A stretch of 64,000 bases of DNA from Chrysoperla carnea. Its lineage: Eukaryota; Arthropoda; Insecta; Neuroptera; Chrysopidae. A program made the position numbers and the translations under genes. Shown one piece after another: positions 23,040 through 37,072 of this stretch (position 1 is its first letter; every line of letters begins with the position of its first letter). The notes beneath the pieces are model-generated. The model was not told the origin of the DNA. It ran no database searches and saw nothing but the letters and a program-made list of their open reading frames with translations. The stretch lies in the NCBI RefSeq assembly GCF_905475395.1, contig NC_058338.1, positions 13,716,935 through 13,780,934 on the forward strand, written 5' to 3'.

Positions 23040-25589
23040 ATCTATCGTTTGGCTGCATTTAATTTTTTCACTTTGAGTAACATCAACTTTATGCAACTGA
23101 ATTTAAAAAAATTTGATTTTTCTCTTTTTTTGTATAATAACTACTGCATTATTTTTTGAATTATCATTACACAATAAATTATTATTACTTTTTAAATTAT
23201 TTTTTATCAAAGATCTTTCTTAAGTTTAAAAATTTGCGGGAAATAGAATCTTTTCTCAAATTAAAAAATTATTTAATTGTCCTTATGGAATTTTTTGAAA
23301 AATACAACTTTTGTTAGTTTTAAGCTGATAACGATAAATAATCAATCTTAAATTTCCAAAACTGATAGCTTTTTGGAGTAAATTCCCCTAATTTAGTGCA
23401 GGCGCACTACATATATATATATAGATAAATATGAGTATGTAATCGCAAACCGCAATTTTTCTTAAGAACTCGAACTAACGAATTGTTAATAAGCGTTACT
23501 AATTGTTTTTTATACTTAAATTTGTATTTTTACTTAAAATATTTATCGATTTCTAGTAGCTATAAGCTGATCACGTTTCGAACTAATAGATTTTCATATC
23601 CTCCGATTAATTTTCTAACCGACTCGAAAGAAACGTTGCAGCAGGTCGCATTCATCACATACACCCAGCGCCTGCACTATTCTGTGTTTTCCTTCGAATG
23701 AAACTTATTAATTTTTCTTAAATAATTGGAAATTTTTGCGGAAAAAATTTTAAGATGAGTCATTTTACATATATCTACATTAAAATTGAAATTTTTGTAT
23801 GTGAATCTTGCTCTTAATATAATATAATGTAATCGAGCTTGTTGAAGTATATAATCAAAAATTAAGTGATTTTTATTTGCTATCTTGCAAATAACTTAAG
23901 TATATACGTGTCCTCTCTTATAAATGATATTATCATATCAATCATATATGTTTACATTAATAGTACCTATATATAGTTATTTAGTCAAGTACTCCAGTTA
24001 ATTATGTTCTTATAATACATAATATGTACATAAATACATACTTGATACTCTTATTTGTTAAATTTTTGTTATCTTTTATGTATTTCTAGTTAAAAATGTT
24101 TGATTCTTTTATCTAACTAATACAATGTTTAAACAATCAACAGTAAAAAATAAATATTTATTTGCTAAAAAACTTAACATGTTTATTGGATATTATATAA
24201 TACAAAAAAAATAATTACCTACCCATTGACCAACATGCAATTTTTATCATTAATTCATCAAAATTTACAATAAATTAAAAAATTGTTGATTTATGTGTTT
24301 TAATCCAATAAAAAATGTTGCAGAGATTTTTTTTTTTATATGTGTAAAAAAACTCATTTTTAAACACTTGTAAGCAAAAAAAGGACCATACTTCCTTTTT
24401 TGAGATTGCAAAGCAGTTGAATTCATAAATAATAAATTTAGGGATGGTCGGTGTAAATAAATTATGATCCCAGAGTCAAATTTATAGTAGAAAAATAAAG
24501 AAAACGATTTGCTAAATAGAATAGAAGAGAAATTAGATCAAATGGCCTTCAATTGGCAATCACATGCTCTCTAATCTTCTAATCACATGCTCTCTAATAA
24601 ACAGTTTTAAAGACTCGTTTTTACGGAAAATTAATTGTTTGGGACTGTTTGGAAGATATTATTTTCGTAAACCCGCTCATTATTAACATATCTATACAAT
24701 ATTAATATCCTATTAGTCGCTTTGGACATTACATATAAAAAACCGTAAAAGACGTAAACAAATTAGAGTCAAATGTTTCATCTTGAAAATTGTCAAAACG
24801 TAAGATGTAAGGCATATTATTGGTTCAATTGCTTGCATCTTACGTTTTTTTTGTGGGTGATGGCCACCACTTCGACCATAATTCATCAACCTTCTTGAAA
24901 GCTACAGACTCTCCTTAAGACTTTGTTTTAACATATTCAATTCATTCATTCTTTTTTTAACAATACAAAAATTGTATAGAACATGCTATAAAATGGGATA
25001 GGGAATAAAAAAGGAAGGGGAGATATGCGACTGCTTTCAATCACTCATAGAGTATAGTTATCATTCACTTCTTCAAAATTGATATTAATCACAGACCTGT
25101 GCGGGGTGAAGGGAGTAAGGGGCTAAATGCTTCGCATTCTGGCAGTTTTGCCTAATAGCTAAGACAATAATGACGAATGAACGCTCCTTTTCAATTTGTC
25201 GTTGTCTCAAAACATATCTTAGGGAACAACTAAACGGTTTAGCCTCACTCACCGCGGTGTAAAGGTCGAGTTTTGGTAAAGTTTTTGTCTGTATCTCGCA
25301 GAATTAACTTATTGAAAAATAGTGACTGAATACATATCACATTTTGACATAATAAAATGTTCTCTTACTCGAAAAAGGAGTTTGTTTTTATTGACTCTAT
25401 GACCTATGAATAAAAGTTTGAATACCACCAACCCCCACCCCCACCCTTGGATGATTCCTGTGCATAGGCCTGATCAGTCATATCATTTTGTTGTGGAATT
25501 ACTCTCCATAGATGAGAGTCATTTCAATCTTTAAAATTATTTTCTATTTCGACGAAAAATTTCTGAAAAATATTTCTGCTCAACTTAAA
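23040..25589. other. Intergenic between TRAP1 3' end and Vha16 5' end
   Basis: No gene is seen. It holds a hairpin at 24795-24848 (AAAACGTAAGATG against CATCTTACGTTTT) and a repeat block at 24537-24600 with an internal duplication of AATCACATGCTCTCTAAT. The rest is AT-rich. Confidence 0.5.
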
Positions 25590-25595
25590 TTTATT
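25590..25595 (-). terminator. Candidate poly(A) signal AATAAA of TRAP1
   Basis: The first AATAAA on the minus strand after the TRAP1 stop, about 113 bases downstream. Confidence 0.45.
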
Positions 25596-25707
25596 TCAAA
25601 TTTTCATTTTACAAAATAAAAAAAAATTAAAACAACATTTTGGAATAATACGGAACAAGTAACACAATATCATATAAAGTGTTAACACCTTTTGTTAGTA
25701 TATTCTA

Positions 25708-28700
25708 TTACACTTTCTCTAAAGCTTTCTCCAATAATTCATTGATAGATGACACAACAACCTGTGGATTTTGTACAAGTCCAGCGGATATCATTGAATT
25801 TACGAATAACTAAAATATATAGGAAAAAAAATTAATAAAATTCGAAATTACATTTTTATATTTAACAATTACGTACTTGATTTGCTAATAATTTGGCTAA
25901 TTTTTGATCTTTTGTCATGAGTTCGTACAATTTACGAATTAGTGGATTTCTAAAAAATATAAAAAAATTGTTTTTATAAAGTTCTTGAACCATTTTATAC
26001 CAATTTTAACCATTTTAAGTTTCTTGATACCACACTAAAAGCTACAATTTGAGCCTCGAACGTATTTCCTGCGAGTCGAGGAAATAAATGGCGAAAAACG
26101 AGATAAAACCGTGTTTTGACCTACTATCATTTCTTTCGTTTTTTAACCCTACAACGCTTTAATAAATATGAGCCTCATCATTTATTTTCAGAGACCTATT
26201 TCCCGAATTGACGTGAGTGAGTGAATATTATCGGAAAAAACTAGAATAGTTTAATATGTTTGGGCCAAGAATATTAAATCAATGATCCTTTTTTGAGGCT
26301 AAACATCGGAGTAATTTCCCTTATAAAAAAATGTATAACTTACTTCGGATTAATATCTAATTGTGGTTTCAATATTGCATACTGATCATTTAATGGTAAA
26401 TGTAGCCCACTTGTACGTAAAAAGTGTCTAGCTGCAGCCATTTCTTCAACAGTGACAACACAAGGATGTGAATCTAAATTACCGACAGCTCTTATATCAT
26501 GTATACGGCCCTCTAAAGTCGTTTTTAACCATTTTGATAGTTCTTCAATTTGTGATCGACGTAAACAATTTTCACCTAAAATAAATAATTAATTAGCAAA
26601 ACATACATTTTAAACTTTTCAAAAAGAAGAAGTTGAAGATGATGTATTTAATGTTAGCATTTTTCTGTAACCAAATCTCTTTTCATTATAATTTATTACC
26701 TAAGTCAGCAATATTTGTAGCCGATGTATCCTGTCGTAATTCGGTTTCAACTGATTTAATGGTTTTATCTTTATATGTTCGTAATTGCATTAAAACTAAT
26801 TCATCATACGGGTCGTAGCAAAATAGTACATTCATATCTTTGGCTTTAAGTGATTCATAGTATGGAGAAGACTGTGCTAATTCTCGACTGCAAAAAAAAA
26901 AACAACACATAACTAATAGTTTGGAAACTAATAAAATTGAAGGTAATTAAAAGCATTTTTGGTGTTTTTTTTTACCTTGGTGCTGCTATGTAAAATATAT
27001 CTTTTTGATTTTCTTTCATACTTTTAATATAATCCATTAAACTTATAGTTTTTCCAGCTTCTGTTTTAGATGATTCATATCGTAAAAGTGCCGCTACATC
27101 TTCCTAGAAATTTTTTTAAAATTCTGCTACTTTAATTTGTAATAAGAGTTTATTTGTAATAAAAATTACAAATTTTATTTTGGAATTCCAATTAAACAAA
27201 AATATACGTGAACTTTACCCTAAATATTTTATAAAAATAACTTACTCTTTCTTTAGGATCGTCTGTTGTAACAATGCCTTCCTTTAAAAATGGATTAAAG
27301 CCTAAATAAAATTTATTATATTTTTCTGGGTCTTTATTCATTTGATCTTGTAAAAATCTTAACACTTTTGTTGTGAGTGTTTTTCGTAAATTCCTGTTAA
27401 ATTATAAATAAGTTAGTTTATAAAATCTAACAAGAAAATTATGAAGGTTAGGGTTAGATTAGAGTGGCTGTTCTAGGGTGAGGCACACTTAGACCAAAGG
27501 GTCCTTTATGATACCGAAAAAGTTGGATCACCCCCGGTTACTCGATGAACCATTTGGAACTTTTTAAGGATAGCAGGATAGCTTTGACGACAACGGACTT
27601 TAGGGCGGAATAGAAATCAAAGAAAGGCTGGGTCAAAACCGTGAGCGAAATCTGCGGTAAATACGACATGAAATTGCGGATGCTTCGGCAAGCGTCAAAA
27701 CAGCTCGAATGTACATACTAAATCAGTCGAAGATTATTCGGACACATTTACAGGATCGATTTTCGAATAATCGCAGTATTTTATCAAATTTTGTATGTCT
27801 CTTTCACAAAAAGAAAGGAAAAATAATTAAGTACTTACGCAATTAAACGACTATTTTGTAACAATTCGCGACTTAAATTTAATGGAATATCTTCACAATC
27901 AACGACACCTATTTCAAAACAAACAAAAAATTAGTACATAACAGTTTTTACTAACCATTTTAGATTTGTGAACAAATAAAAAAAAAATATTAATTAAAAA
28001 TTTAAACAAACAGTACTCGACACAAAATCAGGTCTGATCGATTCGTTTGTGAGATCGTAGCTCCTAAACGGGTGAACCAATTTAATATTTTTCTTTTTTG
28101 TTCTTAGCTATATTTCAAGAAAATCTACTCAGTCGTTTGAAGATCCTCACCTCTTTTCTAGTTGATATCTCTTCATGAACAGCTAGAAAAGACGTGATAT
28201 CTTCAAATGGCTGAATAGATTTTCTTGAAACGTAGCCCTAGAACATTCTCGATTAAATTACCTTTCCAACAAAAGAAAAAATTGAATCGGTTCCATTATT
28301 TAGAAGCTACGCTGCTACAAACGAATCAATTAGATCTGATTTTGAATCAACCTAATAATAGTTTGAAAATACCCTAAGGTAGAATTATTCTTATACTGGC
28401 GGTGACAAATAAAACACCTGGCATTTGCCCGAATTGCTATATTTAAGACATACATTCCTTACTTGATTCAATATTTCTTACTAGATCCAATTGACTAACA
28501 ATTGTATTTTTATTTAAATTCATTTGAATAACAAATAAAAAAATTAATAAAATACCAACCTTTAAGAAACCGTAAATATACAGGCAATACACTTCTTGCT
28601 TTAGACTTTATTAAAATTTTTCGTGTGTATAATGCAACGCCAGGATCTGTGTCACGGGACATTTCAAATACAGCTGCAAAATAAAACTGATTAATTTAAC

Positions 28701-31700
28701 AAGTATTTCGATGTACTATTAAATGTGGGCTTTTTGTGTTCATTTGCCTTAGGTTGTTCTCAAGGAAGGCACAGAGGACTCCTTGCTAGATACTTATAAA
28801 TGGTGCTAGATACCCATTTTCGGTACCCTCTTATGTTTTATTATTATTATTAAGATTTTATTATTACTGGAACAACCGAGCAAAAAAGATGTTTATTTAA
28901 AGCCTCCTTATCCTTTTCCTTGATCACCTCCACAAAAAGAAATATCAATTTATAAAATGTTTTGTTACTTACGTGGTTTACTCTCTGAAATATACAACAG
29001 AGCTTTTATTGATAGGGGTACATCTGTTGAATAATGTATAACATAGCGTGGATTATCAAAAGAATTTCCAATATATCGATAAAATTCACCATGTTGTGTT
29101 TCTGTTACTTCTTTAGGGTTTTTCATCCATAAAGGCTGAAAACAAGATATATTATTGATGAAAATCATTTATCTAAATCACTTAACACCGATCCGTTAAA
29201 CCAATCGAATTTGGTATTAGAAGATAATTTAATTACGAAAATAAATGGTATGGTTTGCTTGCAAAAATTGTTCATGGAAAAAAATTATTTAAAATTAATT
29301 TAATTAAAAATAGCCATGCCTACTTTTCGATAGGCAAGCTATCATAATAGGCGTGTTTATCAATCAATAAAATTTCATAAAAAATATGTCTCATCTGGCT
29401 GGCTATCAGATGGGTGAAGGTACCGCCTTATACCGCCTCTTAGACTAATATAATTAATTGGCATGAAATATAAAAATTAATAATTAGATTTTGAAGCCAC
29501 TTTTAATTCTACAAGGGAAAGAAATAATTTTTTTATGTTTTTTTTTTGGAATAAAAAATAATACCTCGATAGTATTTGCTCGAACATTATTAAGTAATAT
29601 TGGACTACCAACAAAATTACTATATTTTTCAATAACTTTTTTTACAGCATACTCTTCAGAATATTCGCGACAGTTTGATTTTAAGTGTAATACAATTTTT
29701 GTACCAAATTCAACATCTTTTGCTTGTTTAATTTCATATGATCCAGTTCTAAAATTCAAATATTTAACATGAAATAATTTATATTGAATGATATATTTAT
29801 TTTACTCTAAACAAGTTGAAAAACAAGAAAACAAACAATTGACTGAGTTAATTGTTGAAATACATGTCACACATATATAGCTGATATAGCCATAACATAC
29901 ATACTATACAATTTGCGCTCTCACGGGTAAACAGTGATGTTTACGAAAAAATGTTTCAAACAAAAGTTGTTTATTTTTTTATAAGAAACATTTTTTACAT
30001 TTAAACTTTTGTTCTATCTCTAACGGTTTACAAGATGTGTCCTACGGACCCAAGCCCCAAATGACCTATGTTGCTCATTTACGAACTCGACCTCACTTTT
30101 TACGTCCTCGGTACGCTATAAAAATTTCAGCTTGATTTCTCTTTTCATTTTTGAGTAATCGTGATGACAGACGGACAGACATACGACAGACGACTGACAG
30201 ACAACCGGAAATAGACTAATTAAGTGATTTTATGAACACCTATACCAAATTTTTTTGATTCGCATCACTATTTTTAAGTGTTACAAACTTGCGACTAAAC
30301 TTAATTTATCTTGCATATTACTACATATATGCATGGTATAAAAACGCAAATATTTGCTCTTTAGTTACCCGTCACTTGTCCATAGATATCCTTCACCTCC
30401 TACAGCTCTTGTAAATACTTCAACTTTATCAGACACCATAAATGCACTGTAAAATCCTACACCAAATTGGCCAATGATATTATTAGATTGATCACTTTTT
30501 GCTCCTTTATTTTTTAATTCTTCCAAAAATGCCTAAATGTAAAGAATTGAAATAAAATGCAAAAATTAATGATAATTTTTTAATCAACAACCCAGTTATG
30601 AATTATTATAAATTATTGCAAAGAAATACTTACTTTAGATCCTGATTTTGCAATTGTACCTAAATTAGCAATCAACTCATCTTTTGTCATACCAATACCA
30701 GTGTCCTAAAAATAATAAAATAGATCGTATTTTTCCATTTATACTGTAATTACTTGGTAATTTTTATTCCAACTAATCCTATAACATTTAGTAATAGGGA
30801 ATATTCATGAAATTTAAATTTGGTTCAAATATTTTTCTTCCATAACTTTAATGACTGGACATTTCAACTAAACCATTATTTTAGTAATTAATATCTTTTT
30901 AATTACTTAAAATTAATTAATAAAAATACAAATTCAGTGAGGGCATTTAAAAATTTCTAAAACGAAAATTCAAATTTTTATACGGACGTGACATCAAAGT
31001 ACGGGCTTGTCAAATTTGTTGACATACTGTATCATGATATTAATTACTTACATTTTATATGGTAAAGTGTAAAGTATGTGTTGTAAATTCATTTTTTTAA
31101 AGCGTAAATTATACATTGAACTGTCAAAAATTGACAGATCACGTACATATACGTCATCAACAGAGAGCGCCAAAAAACTGCGTTTAAATATCTCAAAACT
31201 ATAATGTATTTTAAATATTTTTTTACACTTAAATACAGCATTTTTAAGCAGTATTTATATTTTTTACTTTGTTATAACGGTGTAAACAATGAATTAAAGT
31301 AGGCTTCCCCCTGAGTGATACACCCTCCTCGTCTAAAGTAGGACTTTATACTACATCCCTACTATAATTACTAGATCCGCGTTCAAATTAGTCTAAATTT
31401 AGATAATTATTGCAACTTACCTGTATAATCAACAATCGATTTGCTTTATCAGTACTAATTCGAATTTCTAATTTTCTATCCTGTTCTTGTATTTCTCCGC
31501 TTAAAACTTTATATCGAAACTTCTCTAAAGCATCGCTAGCATTTGATATTAATTCGCGTATAAACACTTCTCGTTCTGAATACAAAGATCTTGCTACAAT
31601 ATCCAATAACATTTTGGTTTCTGCTTGAAATTCACGCTTTTCGACTAGAAATTAAAAATTTGTCTTAAAAAAAAGCCATAAACTACAATTATACATATCT

Positions 31701-31935
31701 TACCTTCCTCGCATTGTTGTGATAACTTTGTACTCAAGCATCTCACGTGTCTTAGTCTACCGCCTGGAATTATAGGAAATTAATGCCAAAATGACGAATA
31801 AAATTCTACCCTGAATAACTTACTTATTGGTGGTGTTATATATTTTATATTTGATAAATATTGAGCTTTTCCAGTACTATTTTCCAATAACCTCAATAAT
31901 TGAGGCAAACGTCTCAATGTGATCCGCGATGACAT
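25708..31935 (-). CDS. Trap1: TRAP1, mitochondrial HSP90 chaperone, 677 aa, 15 coding exons
   Basis: ATP-dependent HSP90 of the mitochondrial matrix. Exons in transcript order: 31824-31935, 31704-31763, 31421-31644, 30634-30705, 30369-30532, 29565-29748, 28973-29135, 28560-28673, 27839-27908, 27246-27393, 26976-27103, 26700-26887, 26344-26575, 25877-25949, 25708-25809. All phases join, with no internal stop. Residues 1-40 form an Arg/Leu-rich presequence without acidic residues up to E18 ([17 protein letters not shown]). The GHKL ATPase domain shows E88 and N92 in [13 protein letters not shown]133 in DTGIGMT, and the lid GQFGVGFYS (177-185). The middle domain has the catalytic-loop R378 in [11 protein letters not shown]. 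The C-terminal dimerisation domain follows ([11 protein letters not shown] ... [12 protein letters not shown]). Length and layout match insect TRAP1. The donor after exon 8 is GTTGGT, weaker than the others. It is the organelle form: it lacks the charged linker and MEEVD tail of cytosolic HSP90. Confidence 0.97.
27450..27815 (-). mobile_element. LINE 3' fragment plus unknown repeat filling TRAP1 intron 9
   Basis: 27450-27640 matches the 3' end of the LINE at 353-878 (GGTTAGG tail, CACACTTAGACCA, CGATGAACCATTTGG, GGACTTTAGGGCGGA). 27650-27815 matches the repeat at 50-290. Together they make up most of the 445-bp intron and stop about 24 bases short of the donor of exon 9. Splice sites are intact. 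Confidence 0.65.
28025..28345. repeat. 320-bp imperfect palindrome in TRAP1 intron 8
   Basis: The left arm (28025 to about 28160) and right arm (about 28180-28345) are inverted diverged copies. AATCAGGTCTGATCGATTCG matches the complement of CGAATCAATTAGATCTGATT, and TTCAAGAAAATCTACTCAG matches the complement of CTGAATAGATTTTCTTGAA. Words from the arms also occur at 50750-50880 (GGGTGAACCAATTT, GGTAATTTAATGGAGAG), so it is a dispersed foldback family. Confidence 0.75.
29820..30343 (-). mobile_element. Family A copy in TRAP1 intron 5
   Basis: Minus-orientation copy of the repeat at 9641-10166. It ends at the marker AACAAACAATTGACTGAG on the left and at TACATATATGCATGGTATAA on the right. It makes up most of the 620-bp intron and leaves the splice sites untouched. 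Confidence 0.8.
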
Positions 31936-34900
31936 TTTGAGAATGATTTTGTGTAAATTTATGAATTTGTATTTATTACGAAAGAACTATTTACTTACAA
32001 AAATAGTAAATTTAAATTTTTCAGATTGTTAGAGCAGTTTAAATAAAAATTATTTAAATTCTTAAAATATTCAATTTATCCATCATTCATCAAATGTGTC
32101 GGCATCTGTCAATAAAACAAAAATTGGTTAGGTTTTCAAATTTTTTGGCGGTTTTTCAATAATTACATTTTGAAATGATCAAGCTACGAGTTTTTGCACT
32201 GTTTCCATGTTTATTATCATAATTGCAGCGAAGCTTAACAAAATTTTGAAGTTGAAAATGATTTGTCTTACGAAATATCTTGCAACTTTTTGTTCATACG
32301 AAATTTTAATATTTCAATTTTGTAGCATCCATCTCACAACAATGAAAGAGTAAAATTATATCCAATCTATTGTTACGGTTATCTAGCAAACTAATTCTGT
32401 ACATCTAAATAAAGAAAAATGTTTCAAATTAAAATTGTTGAATTTAAAGGAATCTTCCATCTAAAGTGATGTTGGGTTTGAATTTCAGTGTACAGTGTAC
32501 AAGGGAAATGACTTTCTAAAACTATGAATTCCTTCTGACAGAGTCTACTCTTTAAAAAATCAAAACTTACAGCTCTAATTGAGATGCCTCAGATTCTAAT
32601 TCAGATTGCGGTCATTCACTGATCCACGGGTTGGCCATGCCTTTAATGGGATCGAGTATTATCACAGGTCTGCGTATTTTTTGGCCCTTGCAATAGCCCT
32701 GTAATTGCGTCCATTGAAATGATTTTCTCAATGTCCATATCAAAATTGAGAAACACTTGTCGGAGTTGTTTTGGCACCGAGTTGCTTTAACCGGGGTTAT
32801 TTTGGCTCAGGGTTATTTTGATCGGGTCATTTTGACCGAGTTATTTTGGTATGTAAACGTTTTGCAGATGGGTGAAGGTCGATTTAATACCGTCTCTTAG
32901 ACTATTGCATGAAGATAAAGAAAGTGTCGAATAAGGAAATAAAACAACATATTTATCTGGTATTATATTCGTATATTTATCATATTTTTATATAATAAAA
33001 CCATATAGACTTTTAATAACCTAGTATATAACTAGACTAACAACTCAAGATATATTTTTGTGTGTTTTGAAGCACTTTGTTCCCACCATTTTGTATTGAA
33101 TTTTCACTGCCTTTCAAAAACAATTAAAAATTTAATTTCTACTTCTCAAAAATTGTCACGTTTCATAATAATAATTTAGCCAAAAAAGTTTGTTTTAAAC
33201 TAGAACAGTGAAAAATTCCTATAACAAAATGGAAAATAATTTATTTATATAGTTTTTTACAATATTGCAAAAAACATTTTGCGCCAGTAAAGTTGAATGA
33301 TTATCCAAAAGATATGTTATATACGTTTTTGATTTTATTTTACACATAATTCGAGACTGATTTTCATAATTTTCTCTGGGACATCTACACTCAGAATACA
33401 TATCACAGGAATCACAATTGTTGTTTTTTGAATGCATTTTTATATCCAAGTCTCAAATCTGTGTCTTTTTGTTTAATTTTTTTTTTGTATTGAAAAAATG
33501 GAATGCATTTTGGGAAGTAATAAAAAATTAATATCACTTTTTATGTGGATTTTTAAAAAATATTTTCTTGCTAAGATCTTCAATGATTTTTAAAAAATTT
33601 TCTTTTTAATATAATATATATATAATATACTTTTTTATACGAATTTAAATTTATTAAGCTATAATAATTGAAAATTATGGCATAAATACTTTTTTTTTAT
33701 AAATATAAAAAAAAATATGTACAAAATTATTCACTTAAATGAAATAGTACACAGACATTTTTTTATTGGGATATATTTTAGGGCAAACTGTTCTGATTAG
33801 AACGTTTTTCTTTACTCTGTATCTACAAATCCACAATTCTAGAGGATAATTACAAATTTTAAAGGCTAATTATAACATGTTTTCTGAGTCTATTGGAACA
33901 AATTTGCCGAATGCCTGCGGGTTTTTTGGCTTTTTGGTTAACTCTGTGAATGCGTTCATTCGCTGATCCACAGGGTTGGTCATCAGCTGGTGATACATGA
34001 ATTATTGGTTTCCAAAGGAACATAAAAATACAACAAAAGAATAGCTTCGTAATATATTATTTCAAATTTTATTTTAGGCTTCGATTACTTAAAAATCAAG
34101 CCGAAAGTCGCAAATTGGTAGTGGTATTTATTTTAAAAATTTTGGTATATGCAAATTCAAAAGTTTATTTTTATATTCTAAATTTTCTATTTGTAATAAC
34201 GCGTACTTTTTTTTAGTCATATTCCCAATTTGCTTCTTGGTGTTAGGTGTGTTACGATCAGTTCTCTTCCAAGTCTTAATTTGAAAAATAATATTACTAT
34301 TTTTGGAATATTCATTACAGAGTGAGTGTTCTATAAAAAATGTTTGTATACTATTAAATATAAATTATTTTGTACAATTCGAATTGATTATTTTTAAAAC
34401 AATAAATATATTGGAAAATCATTTTTATTAATTTTAAATAGTAGTATTTTTTATTTATTTATAATTCTTGGTTGGTTCACTCCTGTAATTCTGATTTGTA
34501 CACCCTGAATAGGAAAATAAATAATATTTTCACAATCCAGAATGATAATTTAAGATGTTTCATCTTATACATACAGCGTGATTGATATGCTTTTCATACA
34601 CTCTCCATTTTTTTTAAAAGATCAGTCTCATATTACAGTCACTGTTTTTTGGAATATATTTTCAAATTTGAATTGTAACTTTTATGAGTACTAGGAGACT
34701 GTAGTAAATATTGCACAATTTTTTTATTGCAATTCGAACTGTTTTGGTCTATATAAGTTAGAGAGATCACACTGTATATACAAAACAATTACAGGATAAT
34801 TTTATTTATTTATAAAAACTTCTTTATTAGCCCAGGAATTCGAATTTGATTTTCAAAATATTACGAATAAGATGCATTTTAAGAAAACCTTTATAATCTC

Positions 34901-36963
34901 TCTCCTGAAATAATCTAGTTTTATAATACATTTGGGTTGCTACATCCATGAGTATGAGAGAGTTCATATGTACATTCAATGTGTATAAGAAAGATATAAT
35001 ATTATATGATTGTGCTAACTCTTTACAACTTGTATCGTATACACAAACATATCTTACTTATCTTTCTTATACACATTGTATGTACATATTAACTGTTTCA
35101 TGGATATAGCAACATGGATGCATTATTAAACGCACTGTATAATACTTCATAGTGAATTTTGTGATTGGTGGCGCGCCCTAAATATTGCGAACTACAGTTA
35201 TACTCCTAACATCAGTATAAAAAAATAAATTAATAATTAAAATTTTGAAAACTTTTTTAAACAGAAGAGATATTTAAATAAAGGTCTCCATTAAAAATCC
35301 AACAAAATCGAAATTATTTTGAAAAACTTAAGCTTACTGGGTCATATAGGGTTATTTAACAAAAAAAAGTAAAACTAACACAATTATCTGTCTCGGATAA
35401 ACGGAATCATGTTAAAATTTGGAGAAACTTTGTTTAGAATTTTCGATGTTTCACTAATATAGTGAATATCATCAATTGGAATAGTAAATTTCAAAAAAAA
35501 GTTTTAATTGTATTTGAAAAATTTGTGTCAAAAAAAATCTTGTAATTATTTGTAAAATGAACGATTTTTAATATAAGTACATGGTTCCCTTAATTTTTTT
35601 TATTTAGAATAAATTTGAAAGTTGGAATTCCCTGTGAATTTTCTTTGTAAATAAGTAACTTGGAACGTTTATCATTCCTGTGGGGAAGTCCAACTTTTTT
35701 GAATGTGTCTAACTGCTCGTGTTAAGTTTTTTTTTTAATTTTATACATGTATTGATACTATTTAATTTTATAATTTAATATTTATTTATTTATTCTATTT
35801 AAGATATCTTTAAGAGAGCTCTACATTTAATAATATTTATTTATTTTTGTTCTTTATTAATAAAAATAATTGACGATTTTGTCATTAGTTTATATATATT
35901 GCCACTAAAAAACAATATTTACAAGATATTATCAAAAAAAATCAATAATAATTAATAATAAGTCTTATTCTGCTGGTTATTCTGAAATTATTAGATTTTA
36001 TTTTTAGCAAAAGTATTTAGAAAGAATGCCCATAATTATTTGTATTTAATTCTTTTCTGAAACGTTATGGACCCGCTCCGAGATTTGAGTGGCGCATTGT
36101 ATAATGAGGATCTTCCGCATTTTTTTCGGTATACGATAAGATATGTTGAAATAAATATAACTACTATACGTTGAAATAAATATAATTACTTTTATTGCTA
36201 AATTTTGACTAAGATTAATGCTAAGAATAAAGTCAAACATTTTCAGAATATTTATGAGGAAAGTCGGGAATATTTTATTTAATTAAAAAATTAACTAAAA
36301 TCTTTTTTTTTTCAATAACAAAATATACAAAATATACAATATATACGTACGCACGGAGGGGGGAAGGAGAAAATACTCTTCCGAGAAATTCTTGTCCAAC
36401 AGGAATAAATTATATATCTATGTTCAAAATAAAAAATATAACAAAAAAATATGAACAACATATTTAGCAAAAATTTGTATGGATGAAAATGAAATTAATC
36501 CAATTATTTTCAACAAATTGATGTTTTGAAAAAAACAATATTTTCAAAAATTCTGTGTTCAAGGCAGTGTTTTCAGTGTCTCACGAATATCGTCGAATCA
36601 AATTATGAAATAAATACACTGGCCGGAAAAGAGATAGGATTATATCTTGTGGAAATGCATTTGTTAGTATATTTCGGGTATGAAAAATTGATCAATTTTA
36701 TTCAAATATTACAAACATGATGTGTTCTGAAGATTAGAATAAAACTCGTCAAATGAGGACAACTTTGAGGGCTACAAAATAAATGTTGAAGATTGAAAGG
36801 AAATTCGAGTCTTATTGATTGAATGGAAATATGTTTAACAGTACAGTTATCTTATCTGATTGGGTTGGAAAAAATTATTTGACTAATATTGTGGTAGGGA
36901 CTAAAAGTAAACACATTTAAATTGAAATTTCGTAATTTTTTTTTTCTTATGAGTCTCACTTTC
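31936..36963. other. Intergenic between TRAP1 and mastermind; foldback MITE inside
   Basis: No gene is recognised. Contents: a roughly 20-bp imperfect tandem at about 32763-32850 (GTTATTTTGG words); a short repeat CTGATCCAC(A)GGGTTGG at about 32617 and 33963; a fragment GATGGGTGAAGGT ... CGTCTCTTAGACTA at about 32870-32905, also at 29408-29450; and a foldback element at 34936-35113. The TRAP1 promoter should lie at the left end, and the mastermind 3' UTR may reach into the right end. Confidence 0.45.
34936..35113. mobile_element. Foldback MITE, about 178 bp
   Basis: Arms at 34936-34995 and about 35058-35113 are inverted copies. GTTGCTACATCCATGA matches the complement of TCATGGATATAGCAAC, and AATGTGTATAAGAAAGATA matches the complement of TATCTTTCTTATACACATT. 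Non-coding. Confidence 0.75.
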
Positions 36964-36969
36964 TTTATT
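36964..36969 (-). terminator. Candidate poly(A) signal AATAAA of mastermind
   Basis: AATAAA on the minus strand about 104 bases after the stop. Others lie further on, so a longer 3' UTR is possible. Confidence 0.35.
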
Positions 36970-37072
36970 CTGCCGACCAGTGTTATTATTCCTAACGAGT
37001 TGGTTGATCGAATACTTCAATCCCTTTTGTCTTTAAAATTTGCCTATCAAAATAATATAAAACGTCTTTAAT

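Noticed and set aside
33219-33449. Cys-containing minus-strand open frame (CDSCDMYSECRCP) between TRAP1 and mastermind
   Set aside because: Its first codon is TTG, the cysteine spacing fits no zinc-finger class I know, and the rest is low-complexity. It may be part of an untranslated region.
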